This document shows positions 10,181-19,080 of a DNA stretch of 46,454 bases, piece after piece. Position numbers and translations under genes: made by a program. Under the pieces are notes generated by a model, which saw only the letters and a program-made list of their open reading frames with translations, was not told where the DNA came from and did no database searches. How positions within the stretch are numbered: the first letter of the stretch is position 1; every line of letters starts with the position of its first letter. Source of the stretch: Rubrivivax sp. (GTDB lineage Bacteria > Pseudomonadota > Gammaproteobacteria > Burkholderiales > Burkholderiaceae_C). The DNA is taken from positions 1 through 46,454 of the forward strand of contig JALHPY010000020.1 of assembly GCA_022842305.1 (NCBI GenBank), read 5' to 3'.

Positions 10181-11836
10181 GTGATCGATCGCGACATCCA
10201 TCTGGCGCGCGCCCTGCTGGTCGAAGGCAATGCCATGCTGCGCAGCGTGGCGGCGGCGCAACTGCGCGACACCGGCGTCGGCCACGTGACCACGGTTAGC
10301 CGCGTCAAGGAAGCCCGGCTGGCGATCGAGCGTGAGACCTTCGACATCGTCATCTGCAACCGCGAATTCGAGGGCTCCGACGACAACGGCCAGGACCTGC
10401 TGGACGAGTTGCGGCGCGAGAACCAGCTGCCGCACAGCACCGTGTTCCTGATGGTCACCTCGCAGGCGACCTACCTCCAGGTGGTCGAGGCTGCCGAGGC
10501 GGCGCTGGACGGCATCCTGGTGCGCCCCTACACCGGAGCCCTGTTGAGCGAACGCCTGATGGAGGCACGGCGGCGCAAGCGCGAACTGGCCGATGTGCTG
10601 GAAGCACTGGATGCCGGCCAGACCGAGATCGCACTGGCGCGCGCGCTCAAGCGCTTTCAAGAGAAGAAGGACTACGCCACCTACTGCGGCCGCCTGGTGG
10701 CCGAGTTGCTGATGCGCCTGAATCGGCCCGAAGACTCGCGCAAGGTGTTTGCCAAGCTGGCCGAGCCGAAGCAGGCGATCTGGGCGCGGCTGGGCATGGC
10801 GCGCGCCGAGATCGCCAGCGGCGACCTGCAGCAGGCGCGCAAGACCATCGCCGCAGTGCTGCAGGACGACCCCGCCTCGGCCGATGCCCATGACCTGGCC
10901 GGGCGCATCCAGGTGGAGCAATGCGATTTCGACGCTGCGCTGGCCGAATACCGCCAGGCCGCCACCATCACGCCGGGCTGCCTGCTGCGCACGCAGCACG
11001 CCGGTGCGCTGGCCTTCTACCAGGGCCAGGGCGATGAGGCGCTGCGCTACCTGGAGCGCGCCCTGGGCCTGGGCTTGCAGTCCAAGCTGTTCGACCCGCT
11101 GAGCCTGCTGCTCATCGCCATGCTGCGCCTGGACAGCGGCGACGCGGCCGGCGTGGGATCGGCGCGCGAGCAACTGGCCCGGCTGCGCAAGCGCCTGCCT
11201 GAAGCACCGCGGCTGGCGCGCTTTGGCCAGTCGGCCGACGCCCTGGTGGGCCTGGCCGGCGCCTCGCCCAAAGACGCGCTGGCCCCCTTCGAGGCCCTGG
11301 CGTCCCAGATCGGCGACGACGACTTCGACCTCGAGGCGGCCAACATCCTGCTGGCCACGGCGGCACGCCTGCCGGCAGGCCTGCTGGAGCCGGCCGCACA
11401 GGCTGCCCTTGTCGAACGCGTGGCCCTGCGCTTCTGCGTGTCCAAGGCCATGACCGAGGTGCTGCTGGCCTCGGCCCGGCGCGTCGAGCCCGCGCAAGGG
11501 CAGATTCGCACGGCCCAGGCCAAGGTGCAGGCCTTGTCGGAACAGGCGATGGGCAATGCGCTGAGCGGCGATCCAGCAGCGGCCGCGCGCCAGTTGCTGG
11601 ATGTTGGCGAGCAATACCTCAACGCCAGGCTGTTGGAGATGGCCGCCCAGGTGGCGCGGCGGCATGCCGCGCACATCCCCGAGGGCCTGGCCCTGATCGA
11701 CCGAGCCGTGGCCGCGCTGAGGAAGTGCTGCCCGGCCACCAACCACATCGCGGGCATCCAGCGCTCGGGGCGCTCGCCTGGCGGCCTGCAACTGCGCGTG
11801 CGGCCCGAGGAAAAGAGCGACGCGCTGGTCATCTGA
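10181..11836 (+). CDS. Degenerate response-regulator receiver protein with TPR-like repeats
   Basis: From GTG 10181, nine bases after AGGAG (10167-10171), the product is 551 residues. Residues about 10-128 fold like a CheY receiver, but key positions are changed. The acidic pair is E15-G16, the phospho-acceptor position (DIVICN) is N60 rather than Asp, and the conserved Lys is R115 in LVRPY; T93 is kept. It is therefore unlikely to be phosphorylated in the normal way. Residues about 130-550 are helical with TPR-like repeats (IWARLGMARAEIASGDLQQA, ALAEYRQAATITPG, ALRYLERALGLGL). No DNA-binding or output enzyme domain is visible. It probably works through protein contacts; no partner is identifiable from neighbours. 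Confidence 0.85.
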   Translation: MIDRDIHLARALLVEGNAMLRSVAAAQLRDTGVGHVTTVSRVKEARLAIERETFDIVICNREFEGSDDNGQDLLDELRRENQLPHSTVFLMVTSQATYLQVVEAAEAALDGILVRPYTGALLSERLMEARRRKRELADVLEALDAGQTEIALARALKRFQEKKDYATYCGRLVAELLMRLNRPEDSRKVFAKLAEPKQAIWARLGMARAEIASGDLQQARKTIAAVLQDDPASADAHDLAGRIQVEQCDFDAALAEYRQAATITPGCLLRTQHAGALAFYQGQGDEALRYLERALGLGLQSKLFDPLSLLLIAMLRLDSGDAAGVGSAREQLARLRKRLPEAPRLARFGQSADALVGLAGASPKDALAPFEALASQIGDDDFDLEAANILLATAARLPAGLLEPAAQAALVERVALRFCVSKAMTEVLLASARRVEPAQGQIRTAQAKVQALSEQAMGNALSGDPAAAARQLLDVGEQYLNARLLEMAAQVARRHAAHIPEGLALIDRAVAALRKCCPATNHIAGIQRSGRSPGGLQLRVRPEEKSDALVI

Positions 11837-11848
11837 GGCCGACTCGGC

Positions 11849-12985
11849 TCAGAACAGCTCGCCCTGCCCTGGGACCCGGCCCGGCGGCCGGAATTGCGTG
11901 AGGTCGAGCTCGATGCGCTTGCGGTCGAGAGCCAGTCGCGTACAGGCGGCCTCGAAACGCCGGCGCAGCAGCTGCGCCCACACGCCCTGCCCTGTCATGC
12001 GCGTGCCGAAGCGGCTGTCGTTGTCCTTGCCGCCGCGCATCTCGCGCACCCGGGCCATGATGCGCGCGGCCTTCTCGGGCACATGCGCCTGCAGCCACTG
12101 CTGGAACAGCGGGTTCACCTCCCAGGGCAGGCGCAGCACGATGCTGAAGGCACGGCTGGCGCCGGCCGCGGCGGCGGCCTGCAGGATGCGCTCGAGTTCG
12201 GGCTCGTTCAGGAAGGGGATCACCGGCGAGACGCTCACGCCCACCGGCACGCCGGCGCGGGCCAGCGCCTCGATCGTGCGCAAACGCCGCTGCGGCGACG
12301 CGGCGCGCGGCTCCAACACACGCGCCAGCGCACCGTCGAGCGTGGTGATGGACACGTAGACCGCCGCCATGCCCTGGGCGGCCATGGGCGCGATGAGGTC
12401 CAGGTCGCGCTCGACCAGGCTGGACTTGGTGATGATGGAAAACGGGTGCCGCGCCTGCGCCAGCACCTCGATCAGGCTGCGCGTGATGCGCAGGCGCCGC
12501 TCGACCGGCTGGTAGGCGTCGGTGACCGAGCCGATGTTGAGGTGCAGCGGCGTATAGCCCTTGGCCGACAGCGCCTCGCGCAGGCGTTCGGCGGCGTTGA
12601 CCTTGGCGACGATGCGCGTCTCGAAGTCCAGCCCCGGTGACAGGTTCAGGTAGCTGTGCGTGGGCCGCGCGTAGCAGTAGATGCAGCCGTGCTCGCAGCC
12701 GCGGTAGGGGTTGATGGAGAGGTCGAAACCGATGTCGGGCGAGTCGTTGCCCGACAGGATGCGTCCCACCGATTCCTCGAACACCTGGGTGCCAGGGGCC
12801 GAGCGCTCCTCTTCGGCAGCCTGCTGCAGCGTGCCCCAGCCGTCATCCAGGTCCTGGCGCGTGCTGCTGCTGAAGCGGTGCTCCAGCGCCCACACCGTGC
12901 CGCGCCCCTTGAGGGCGCCGACGGGCGCGTACATCAGCGTGACGGGGGCGGCAGACGCAGGGACCGTGGTGGAATTTGGGAGCAT
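11849..12985 (-). CDS. PA0069-family radical SAM protein (SplB-like)
   Basis: The 378-residue product has the radical SAM cluster motif CxxxCxxC in RGCEHGCIYCYARPTH, coordinating a 4Fe-4S cluster. KGRGTVW near its start, and the later SVTDAYQPVERRLRITRSLIEVL and SITTLDGALARVLEPRA segments, are typical of the PA0069 group related to spore photoproduct lyase SplB. The true reaction of this group is not established to my knowledge. The start was taken as the ATG at 12985. A longer in-frame start at 13015 is ruled unlikely because it would place the LexA box and -10 element inside the coding region; ATG 12934 is an alternative. An SOS box overlaps its promoter, so control by DNA damage is inferred. 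It follows dnaB on the same strand. Confidence 0.9.
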   Translation of the reverse strand: MLPNSTTVPASAAPVTLMYAPVGALKGRGTVWALEHRFSSSTRQDLDDGWGTLQQAAEEERSAPGTQVFEESVGRILSGNDSPDIGFDLSINPYRGCEHGCIYCYARPTHSYLNLSPGLDFETRIVAKVNAAERLREALSAKGYTPLHLNIGSVTDAYQPVERRLRITRSLIEVLAQARHPFSIITKSSLVERDLDLIAPMAAQGMAAVYVSITTLDGALARVLEPRAASPQRRLRTIEALARAGVPVGVSVSPVIPFLNEPELERILQAAAAAGASRAFSIVLRLPWEVNPLFQQWLQAHVPEKAARIMARVREMRGGKDNDSRFGTRMTGQGVWAQLLRRRFEAACTRLALDRKRIELDLTQFRPPGRVPGQGELF

Positions 12986-13004
12986 GCTGTAAATATATAC
13001 AGCA
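12985..13004. promoter_or_regulatory. LexA-binding SOS box over the radical SAM gene promoter
   Basis: The site contains CTGTAAATATATACAG (12987-13002), an exact CTGT-N8-ACAG LexA box with an AT-rich core, extended by one symmetric base pair each side to TG...CA. On the minus strand it covers the -10 hexamer TATATT (12992-12997); the matching -35 TTGCGG (13015-13020) lies 17 bp upstream. Repression by LexA would block the promoter directly. The consensus is established for E. coli and related LexA; binding here is inferred. Confidence 0.85.
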
Positions 13005-13020
13005 CTTCGCGGCACCGCAA
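12992..13020 (-). promoter_or_regulatory. Sigma-70 promoter of the radical SAM gene
   Basis: Read on the minus strand, TTGCGG (13020-13015) and TATATT (12997-12992) are separated by exactly 17 bp. The expected start of transcription falls at about 12985, the A of the proposed ATG, so the message may be leaderless. Confidence 0.7.
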
Positions 13021-13042
13021 GGGCGCGCGCCCCGCCCTCGCG

Positions 13043-14452
13043 TCAGTACTCGTTGCCGCTGCCCGGCGCCAGGTTGTCGAACTTGGTCAGCGGCTTCAGG
13101 AAGGTCAGCTTGACCGTGCCCACCGGGCCGTTGCGCTGCTTGGCGATGATGATCTCGGCCACACCCGGCTCCTTGCTCTGCTCCTTGGTGTAGTAGTCGT
13201 CGCGGTAGATGAACATGATGATGTCGGCATCCTGCTCGATGGCGCCCGACTCGCGCAGGTCGCTCATCATCGGCCGCTTGTCGTTGCGCGTCTCGACGCT
13301 GCGGTTGAGCTGCGACAGCGCGATCACCGGGCACTGCAGTTCCTTGGCCAGCGCCTTCAAGCCGCGCGAGATCTCGCCCAGTTCGGTGGCGCGGTTTTCG
13401 TCGCTGCCGCCGCTGCCGCTCATCAGCTGCAGGTAGTCGACGACGATCAGGCCCAGCGTGCCGCCGAACTGCCGCGCCATGCGGCGCGCGCGCGCGCGCA
13501 GTTCGCCGGCGTTCAGGCCGGCGGTTTCGTCGATGAACATCTGCACCTTGCCCAGGCGTTCTACGGCCTCGGCCAGGCGGCCCCATTCGTCGTCGGCCAG
13601 CTTGCCGGTGCGCAGATGCTGCTGGTTGATGCGGCCCAGTGAGCCGACCATGCGCAGCGCCAGCTGCGAGGCGCCCATTTCCATGGAGAACACCAGCACC
13701 GGCAGCTCTTCCTTCACCGCCACGTGTTCGGCGATGTTCAGCGCAAACGCGGTCTTGCCCATGGACGGGCGCGCGGCCAGCACGATGAGGTCGCCCTTCT
13801 GCATGCCGGCGGTCATGTTGTCCAGATCGAAGTAGCCGCTGCGCACGCCGGTCACGTCTTCGGCGCCGTTCTCGGCCAGCTCGTTCACGCGGTCGAGCAG
13901 GCTCACCACCAGCTTGTCCATGGGCTGGAAGCTCTGGCGCTGGCGCGTGCCCTCTTCGCCGATCTTCAGGATCTTGGTCTCGGCCTCGTCCAGGATCTGC
14001 GGCACCGCCCGGCCTTCGCGGTTGAAGGCCGAGGTGGCGATCTCGTCGCTGACGGCGATCAGCTTGCGCAGGATGGCGCGCTCGCGCACGATCTCGGCGT
14101 AGCGCCGGATGTTGGCGGCGCTGGGCACGCTCTGCGCCAGCGCGTTGAGGTACGCCAGCCCGCCGCAATCCTCGGCCTTGCCGCTGCTCTGCAACTGCTC
14201 GAACACGGTGATCACGTCGGCCGGCCGCCCGCCTTGCACCAGGTTGGCGACGGCGGCGTAGATCAGGCGGTGCTCGTAGCGGTAGAAGTCGCTGTCGCCC
14301 AGCAGTTCGGAAGAACGGTCCCAGGCCAGGTTGTCCAGCAACAGGCCGCCCAGCACGCTTTGCTCGGCTTCAACGGAGTGCGGCGGCACCCGCAGGCGCG
14401 CGATGTCGTCGTCACGGGGCGCGGCGTCGCGCTGGTCAAAGATGGCGGACAT
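13043..14452 (-). CDS. dnaB: Replicative DNA helicase DnaB
   Basis: DnaB is the hexameric helicase that unwinds DNA at the replication fork and binds primase. The 469-residue product has an N-terminal helical domain (PPHSVEAEQSVLGGLLLDN) and a RecA-like C-terminal domain. Walker A is ARPSMGKT at about residues 227-234, and the Walker B-like LIVVDYLQLM is present. EISRGLKALAKEL, CPVIALSQLNR and SDLRESGAIEQDADIIMFIYRDDYY are all typical. No intein is present. It lies downstream of the rpsF-priB-rpsR-rplI operon, as in many proteobacteria, but a terminator-like hairpin (14549-14566) separates them. Confidence 0.98.
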   Translation of the reverse strand: MSAIFDQRDAAPRDDDIARLRVPPHSVEAEQSVLGGLLLDNLAWDRSSELLGDSDFYRYEHRLIYAAVANLVQGGRPADVITVFEQLQSSGKAEDCGGLAYLNALAQSVPSAANIRRYAEIVRERAILRKLIAVSDEIATSAFNREGRAVPQILDEAETKILKIGEEGTRQRQSFQPMDKLVVSLLDRVNELAENGAEDVTGVRSGYFDLDNMTAGMQKGDLIVLAARPSMGKTAFALNIAEHVAVKEELPVLVFSMEMGASQLALRMVGSLGRINQQHLRTGKLADDEWGRLAEAVERLGKVQMFIDETAGLNAGELRARARRMARQFGGTLGLIVVDYLQLMSGSGGSDENRATELGEISRGLKALAKELQCPVIALSQLNRSVETRNDKRPMMSDLRESGAIEQDADIIMFIYRDDYYTKEQSKEPGVAEIIIAKQRNGPVGTVKLTFLKPLTKFDNLAPGSGNEY

Positions 14453-14536
14453 GGTGGGTTCGCGGGGCCTCGTGGGGGCCCGCCTGTGGGCAAGCCTGTG
14501 GATCGGCGGTGGGCTGCGCGGGATAAGCGGCGGCCC

Positions 14537-14566
14537 GGAAATGCAGAAGGCCGGCTTGCGCCGGCC
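14537..14566 (-). terminator. Intrinsic terminator after rplI
   Basis: On the minus strand, GGCCGGC pairs with GCCGGCC around a GCAA tetraloop (14566-14549). TTCTGCATTT, a moderately T-rich tail, follows. It lies about 30 bases past the rplI stop and before dnaB, so it probably ends the ribosomal protein operon or attenuates read-through into dnaB. Confidence 0.72.
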
Positions 14567-14595
14567 CTCTGGGGACTGCGGAAGCTTACGCCCGC

Positions 14596-15048
14596 TCAGT
14601 CGACTTGCGCAACCACCTGGACGGTGACTTCGACCACCACGTCGCCGTGCGGCGCCACCGACACCTGGTGCTCGCCCACGTTCTTGAGCGGCCCGGTGGG
14701 CATGCGCACCTGGGCCTTGGCCACGGGCGTGCCGGCCTTGGTCAGGGCTTCGGCGATGTCGGCATTGGTGACCGAGCCGAACAGGCGACCGTCGACACCG
14801 GCCTTCTGCGCGATGCGCACGGTCTTGCCGGAGAGCTGCTCGCCCAGGGTCTGGGCGGCTGACAGCTTGGCGGCGGCGGCCTTTTCCAGTTCGGCACGGC
14901 GGCCTTCGAATTCCTTGATCGCGGCTTCGGTGGCGCGGCGCGCCAGCTTGCTGGGGATCAGGAAGTTGCGGGCGTAGCCCTGCTTGACCTTGACGACGTC
15001 GCCCAGGTCACCGAGCTTGGCCACTTTGTCGAGAAGAATGATCTGCAT
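14596..15048 (-). CDS. rplI: 50S ribosomal protein L9
   Basis: L9 binds 23S rRNA near the L1 stalk and affects translational fidelity. The 150-residue product starts [36 protein letters not shown], the classic N-terminal domain. A long connecting helix ([19 protein letters not shown]) and the C-terminal domain ([14 protein letters not shown]) follow. ATG 15048 is preceded by GAGGAG seven bases upstream, and that site overlaps the end of rpsR, indicating coupling. The in-frame extension to 15108 overlaps rpsR and has no L9 homology. Confidence 0.98.
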   Translation of the reverse strand: MQIILLDKVAKLGDLGDVVKVKQGYARNFLIPSKLARRATEAAIKEFEGRRAELEKAAAAKLSAAQTLGEQLSGKTVRIAQKAGVDGRLFGSVTNADIAEALTKAGTPVAKAQVRMPTGPLKNVGEHQVSVAPHGDVVVEVTVQVVAQVD

Positions 15049-15058
15049 GTGGGGCTCC

Positions 15059-15349
15059 TCAGACCTTGTGCTGGTCAGAGTACGGCAGCAGCGCGAGGAA
15101 GCGCGCACGCTTGATCGCGGTGGTCAGCTGGCGCTGGTAGAAGGCGCGCGTGCCGGTCAGACGCGCGGGCGTGATCTTGCCGTTCTCGCTGATGAAATCG
15201 CGCAGCACGTCGATTTCCTTGTAGTCGATCTCGACCACGTTGGCGACGGTGAAGCGGCAGAAACGCTTGCGGCGGAACAGCAGCGACTGGTTGTTGCGCT
15301 TGGGGCGCTTGTCCTTCGAAAAGCGACCTTTACCACGGGGCGGGGGCAT
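15059..15349 (-). CDS. rpsR: 30S ribosomal protein S18
   Basis: S18 binds the 30S platform as a heterodimer with S6. The 96-residue product has the conserved core [26 protein letters not shown] and [29 protein letters not shown] basic N-terminal extension ([17 protein letters not shown]) is longer than in E. coli (75 residues), as is common in betaproteobacteria. GGAG lies upstream of ATG 15349. It sits third in the rpsF-priB-rpsR-rplI operon. Confidence 0.98.
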   Translation of the reverse strand: MPPPRGKGRFSKDKRPKRNNQSLLFRRKRFCRFTVANVVEIDYKEIDVLRDFISENGKITPARLTGTRAFYQRQLTTAIKRARFLALLPYSDQHKV

Positions 15350-15367
15350 AGTGAGCTCCTACTGAAA

Positions 15368-15682
15368 TCAATCGATCCGGATGGGTTCGGCGCGGGCTTG
15401 GGGCTCGACCGAGGTGATGTGGAACAGCAGACCCCTGCCGTTGCGCGCGCTGGTGATGAAACCTGCAAAGTCACAGGCCGTTCCCAGCTCGAGTGGCAGC
15501 AACGTATGCGTGATCGCCCCTATGGCCAGCGCACGGGTCTCGAGCGAGACCTTGCGTGGATGCCCGTCTTCCATGACCTCGGATTCGTGCTTCAGGCTCA
15601 AATCCAGGGCCGGCAGGCCGGCGGGGGTGTAACGCGTTGCTGCCCGCTCCACCAGCGTGGCCGACAGAACCCATCGGTTCAT
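15368..15682 (-). CDS. priB: Primosomal replication protein N (PriB)
   Basis: PriB is a small OB-fold single-strand-binding protein that helps PriA restart stalled forks by recruiting DnaT and DnaB. The 104-residue product beginning MNRWVLSATLVERAATRYTP aligns in character with E. coli PriB (MTNRLVLSGTV...), and includes GLPALDLSLKHESEV and CDFAGFITSARN. An in-frame ATG at 15721, seven bases after the rpsF stop, would add 13 residues without family resemblance and is the alternative start. The location between rpsF and rpsR is the conserved one. Confidence 0.9.
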   Translation of the reverse strand: MNRWVLSATLVERAATRYTPAGLPALDLSLKHESEVMEDGHPRKVSLETRALAIGAITHTLLPLELGTACDFAGFITSARNGRGLLFHITSVEPQARAEPIRID

Positions 15683-15727
15683 GCTCGGGCGAGTGGCCAA
15701 CGGGTCGGGGCCGTGGCTCATGCCACG

Positions 15728-16090
15728 TTAGGCCGCGGCCTCCTGGCGTTCCTTGCGGGCCTCTTCGCGCTCGACCGCCTTCATCATGATGGACGGGGTG
15801 GTCTCGGCCTTGGCCTTGGCCACCGTCAGGTGGCGCAGCACGGCGTCGTTGAAACGGAAGCCCGTTTCGATCTCGGTCAGCACCGCGTTGTCGCACTCGA
15901 TGTTCAGGCACAGGTAATGCGCCTTCACGAGCTTCTGGATCATGTAGGCCAGCTGACGCCGACCCCAGTCTTCCACGCGGTGGACCTTGCCACCGCCGGC
16001 GGTGACCAGACCCTTGTAACGCTCCAGCATGGCCGGAACCTGTTCGCTTTGATCCGGATGGATCAGCAGAACGATCTCATAGTGACGCAT
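15728..16090 (-). CDS. rpsF: 30S ribosomal protein S6
   Basis: S6 forms a dimer with S18 on the 30S platform. The 120-residue product starts [25 protein letters not shown] and contains [30 protein letters not shown] and [13 protein letters not shown], all conserved. A short charged C-terminal tail follows. AAGGAG lies seven bases before ATG 16090; the longer frame to 16216 runs through the promoter and is not coding. It is the first gene of the operon and has a leader of about 110 bases. Confidence 0.98.
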   Translation of the reverse strand: MRHYEIVLLIHPDQSEQVPAMLERYKGLVTAGGGKVHRVEDWGRRQLAYMIQKLVKAHYLCLNIECDNAVLTEIETGFRFNDAVLRHLTVAKAKAETTPSIMMKAVEREEARKERQEAAA

Positions 16091-16120
16091 GAATACTCCT
16101 TGTGGATTCCGGCCTCGCGG

Positions 16121-16139
16121 CGATGTACGGGTGACATCG
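16121..16139 (-). promoter_or_regulatory. Hairpin in the rpsF leader
   Basis: CGATGT and ACATCG (16121-16126 and 16134-16139) form a perfect six-pair stem with a seven-base loop. The stem is in the transcribed leader between the -10 element (16207-16212) and the rpsF ribosome-binding site. Many bacteria carry an S6:S18-binding leader that controls this operon. Whether this is that element cannot be settled by eye. Confidence 0.4.
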
Positions 16140-16206
16140 GCATGATCCCGGTGGTGGAAGCCGCCCCGATGCGTCGACATGGCGGGTGCGGCAAGGAAAG
16201 CCCACG

Positions 16207-16215
16207 ATTGTAGCA
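16207..16215 (-). promoter_or_regulatory. Extended -10 promoter of the rpsF operon
   Basis: On the minus strand the sequence reads TGCTACAAT: a TGn extended element directly before TACAAT. No good -35 lies 17 bp upstream, which is acceptable for an extended -10 promoter. Initiation would be near 16200, giving a leader of about 110 bases before rpsF. Confidence 0.65.
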
Positions 16216-16265
16216 CTGGGGAGCCTGGCGCCCTGCCCCTCCTGGTCCAGCCCAGCAGGGCCGCG

Positions 16266-18374
16266 TCAGCGCTCGTCGGGCCCCGGCACGCGCAGGCGCT
16301 CGACCAGTTGCTGCGTAGCCTTGTCCGGGGGGCTGGTGAGCAGACTCACCAGCACCAGCACCGCCAGGCCCGCCGGCATGCCGAAGACGCCGGCCGCCAC
16401 GGCATCCACGCCGAACCAGCGCGTGTCCACCGTGGGTGCGGCCAGGCCGAGGATGCTGCGCAGCCAGGGCAGGTTGACCGCCATGTACCAGGCGCAGACG
16501 CCCAGGCCGGCCAGCATGCCCGCAACGGCGCCGGCGCGGTTGGCGCGGCGCCAGAAGATGCCCAGCACCAGCGCCGGAAAGAAGGCTGCCGCGGCCAGCG
16601 AGAACGCTGCCGAGACGAACTGCAGGATGTTGGTGATCTTCAGCGCGGCGATCAGCGCCGCCAGCAGCGCCACCACCATCACCAGCATCTTGGAGGTGAT
16701 GACCCGCGTCACCGCGCTGGCGCGCGGGTAGAACACGCGGAAGTAGAAGTCGTGCGACAGCGCGTTGGCGATGGTCAGCAACAGCCCGTCGGCCGTGGAC
16801 AGCGCCGCGGCCAGGCCGCCTGCCGCCACCAGGCAGGTCACCCAGTAGGGCAGCCCGCCGATCTCGGGCGCGGCCAGCGCGATGATGTCGCCGCCCATGA
16901 ACAGCTCGCCCAGCTGCAGCAGGCCGTCGCCGTTGATGTCGCGCACGCTCAGCAGGTTGGGGTCCAGGCGCGACCAGCGCGTCACCCACTGCGGCAACTG
17001 GTCGATGGGCATGCCCACCAGGTTGTTGAAGACCTCGTACTTGACCAGCACGGCCAGCGTGGGCGCCGCCACGTAGAGCACGGTGATGAACAGCAGCGCC
17101 CAGCCCACCGAAGACCGCGCCTGCGCCGGCGAGGGTGTGGTGTAGTAGCGCGTGAGCACGTGCGGCATGGCCGCCGTACCCAGCATCAGGCACAGCACCA
17201 GCGCCATGAAGTTGATGCGCTCGTGGTCCAGCCAGCCCGGCTCAGCGGCATCGCCCGCGGCGGCACCGGTGGCGAATGGCAAGGCCTGCGGCGGCATGCC
17301 CGCCAGCGGCTGGGCGTGCAGCAAGGACTGATCGCGCTCGCGCTGGTACTGCGCGCGCGCCTGCGCCTCGGTGCGCGGGCGCTGCAGGTGGTCGCGCTCG
17401 GCCTGCTGGATGCGCGCCAGCGGCGCCTGGTCGGCGCGCAGGGTGGCGATCAGCCGCGACTGCGCCTGGTTGTCGGCAGCCATGGCGCCGCGCACGTCCA
17501 GCAGCTTGCGCTCGGCCTCGGCCGCGCGCAGGCGCAGCAGCCGTGCGACTTCGAGTTCGGCCGGGTCGACCATCAATTGCTGCTCACGCTGCTGCACCTG
17601 TGCCAGCTGCGCGCCGTAGGTCAGCACCGGCAGCAGGCTGCCGGTCTGGCGCGCCGACAGCCAGGTCAGCGGCACCAGGAAGGCGATGATCAGTACCAGG
17701 TACTGCGCCACCTGCGTCCAGGTGACGGCGCGCATGCCGCCCAGGAAGGAGCACACCAGCACCCCGCCCAACCCGACGAAGATGCCCAGCTCGAAGCCCA
17801 GGCCGGTGAGGTGCGAGGTGATCAGCCCCACGCCATAGATCTGCACCACCAGGTAGACGAAGGACACGGCCACGGTGGAGCCGGCGGCGATCAGGCGCGG
17901 CAGCTGGCCGCCGTAGCGCGCGCCCAGGAAGTCGGGGATGGTGTAGCCGCCGAAGCGGCGCAGGTAGGGCGCCAGCAGCAGCGCCACCAGGCAGAAGCCG
18001 CCGGTCCAGCCCAGGATGTAGGCCAGCCCCGCGTAGCCCTGCAGGTAGAGCACGCCGGCGGTGCCGATGAAGGACGCTGCCGACATCCAGTCAGCGGCGA
18101 TGGCCAGGCCGTTGAACACCCCCGGCACGCGCCGCCCGGCCACGAAGTACTCGACCTCGTCGGAAGTGCGGCTGATGAAACCGATGATGGCGTAGGCGGC
18201 CACGGTGACGACCAGGAAGGTGGCCCCTATCCAGCTGCGCGGCAGGCCCAGCCGTTCGGCCACGGCCATCACCGCCAGCATCAGCACGAACAACAGCACG
18301 AACAGGCCGTAGCGCCAGGCCAGGCGCACGGCGTAAGGCCGTGACCGGAAGGCGCCGCGGGAGGCTTCACTCAT
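16266..18374 (-). CDS. Sodium:solute symporter, large form (VC_2705-like), second paralogue
   Basis: The 702-residue product is a multi-pass inner-membrane transporter of the SSS family (TC 2.A.21). It has conserved blocks [75 protein letters not shown] and [22 protein letters not shown] soluble, Gln/Arg/Ala-rich, probably coiled-coil insertion spans about residues 251-386, making it longer than ActP (about 550). Residues 479-490 read [12 protein letters not shown], an EF-hand-like calcium loop. The substrate is unknown; acetate or another small carboxylate is a guess from the family. It closes the cassette behind the exonuclease. ATG 18383, three codons upstream, is an alternative start. Confidence 0.88.
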   Translation of the reverse strand: MSEASRGAFRSRPYAVRLAWRYGLFVLLFVLMLAVMAVAERLGLPRSWIGATFLVVTVAAYAIIGFISRTSDEVEYFVAGRRVPGVFNGLAIAADWMSAASFIGTAGVLYLQGYAGLAYILGWTGGFCLVALLLAPYLRRFGGYTIPDFLGARYGGQLPRLIAAGSTVAVSFVYLVVQIYGVGLITSHLTGLGFELGIFVGLGGVLVCSFLGGMRAVTWTQVAQYLVLIIAFLVPLTWLSARQTGSLLPVLTYGAQLAQVQQREQQLMVDPAELEVARLLRLRAAEAERKLLDVRGAMAADNQAQSRLIATLRADQAPLARIQQAERDHLQRPRTEAQARAQYQRERDQSLLHAQPLAGMPPQALPFATGAAAGDAAEPGWLDHERINFMALVLCLMLGTAAMPHVLTRYYTTPSPAQARSSVGWALLFITVLYVAAPTLAVLVKYEVFNNLVGMPIDQLPQWVTRWSRLDPNLLSVRDINGDGLLQLGELFMGGDIIALAAPEIGGLPYWVTCLVAAGGLAAALSTADGLLLTIANALSHDFYFRVFYPRASAVTRVITSKMLVMVVALLAALIAALKITNILQFVSAAFSLAAAAFFPALVLGIFWRRANRAGAVAGMLAGLGVCAWYMAVNLPWLRSILGLAAPTVDTRWFGVDAVAAGVFGMPAGLAVLVLVSLLTSPPDKATQQLVERLRVPGPDER

Positions 18375-18417
18375 CGCCGGCATTCTGGGCCATCGCCGCT
18401 GTGCAGCCGGGGCTGCA

Positions 18418-19062
18418 TCAGCCCTGCACCCAACGCTGCTGCGCGGCCAGCGCCGCGGTGGCGGCAAAGCGCGGCCGTGGCTGCTGAACGCACAACGCCG
18501 GCCACAGCTTGAGCAGCAGTTCGGCCGTGGCCAGGGTGTCGGCCGCGGCCTGGTGGCGCACGGCGCAGCGGATGCCGAAGCGGGCCATCCACTCGTCCAG
18601 CGACCGGGCCTTCTCATGCGGGTGCAGCACTGCGGCCAGCGGCGCCAGGTCCAGCCAGGGGTTGGCCAGGGGCGGCAGTGCCGCGGCCTGCCAGGCGCGC
18701 CGCAGCATCCCGCGGTCGAAAGCGGCATGGAAGGCCAGCAGGGGCGAGCGCGCGGCAAAGGCGGCGAACGCGGCCAACGCTTCCTGCAGCGGCAGGCCGG
18801 CACGCTGCGCGCCCACGCCGATGCCGTGCAGCAGGATGTTGGCCTTGTCCGGCGGCGCCGTGTCGCCGGGCTGGCGCAGCACGACCTCGAAACTGTCTGC
18901 CAGGTCGATGCAGGGCCGCGCGCCGGCGGTGCGCACGGCCACTGCAGCGATGGCGAGCAAGCGGTCATGGCGCACGTCCAGGCCGCTGGCTTCGACGTCC
19001 AGCACCAGCCATCGGTCCTCGTCGATGGCGGGGCGCCGCCAGCGGCGCAGGGCTTCGAACAT
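18418..19062 (-). CDS. 3'-5' exonuclease, DnaQ/DEDDh family
   Basis: The 214-residue product has the three exonuclease motifs of the DEDDh family: LVLDVEASGLD (Exo I), LLAFHAAFDRGML (Exo II) and VRHQAAADTLATAELLL (Exo III, with catalytic His and Asp). It is shorter than the PolIII epsilon subunit and has no clear polymerase-binding tail. It lies 18 bases downstream of the DUF294/CBS gene and upstream of a symporter. The same gene grouping is familiar from other proteobacteria (for example Pseudomonas PA3232-PA3235, from memory). The substrate could be DNA, RNA or a small nucleotide; context favours a role tied to the signalling protein, but that is inference. Confidence 0.88.
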   Translation of the reverse strand: MFEALRRWRRPAIDEDRWLVLDVEASGLDVRHDRLLAIAAVAVRTAGARPCIDLADSFEVVLRQPGDTAPPDKANILLHGIGVGAQRAGLPLQEALAAFAAFAARSPLLAFHAAFDRGMLRRAWQAAALPPLANPWLDLAPLAAVLHPHEKARSLDEWMARFGIRCAVRHQAAADTLATAELLLKLWPALCVQQPRPRFAATAALAAQQRWVQG

Positions 19063-19080
19063 GCGGGGCGGTCCTGGCGC

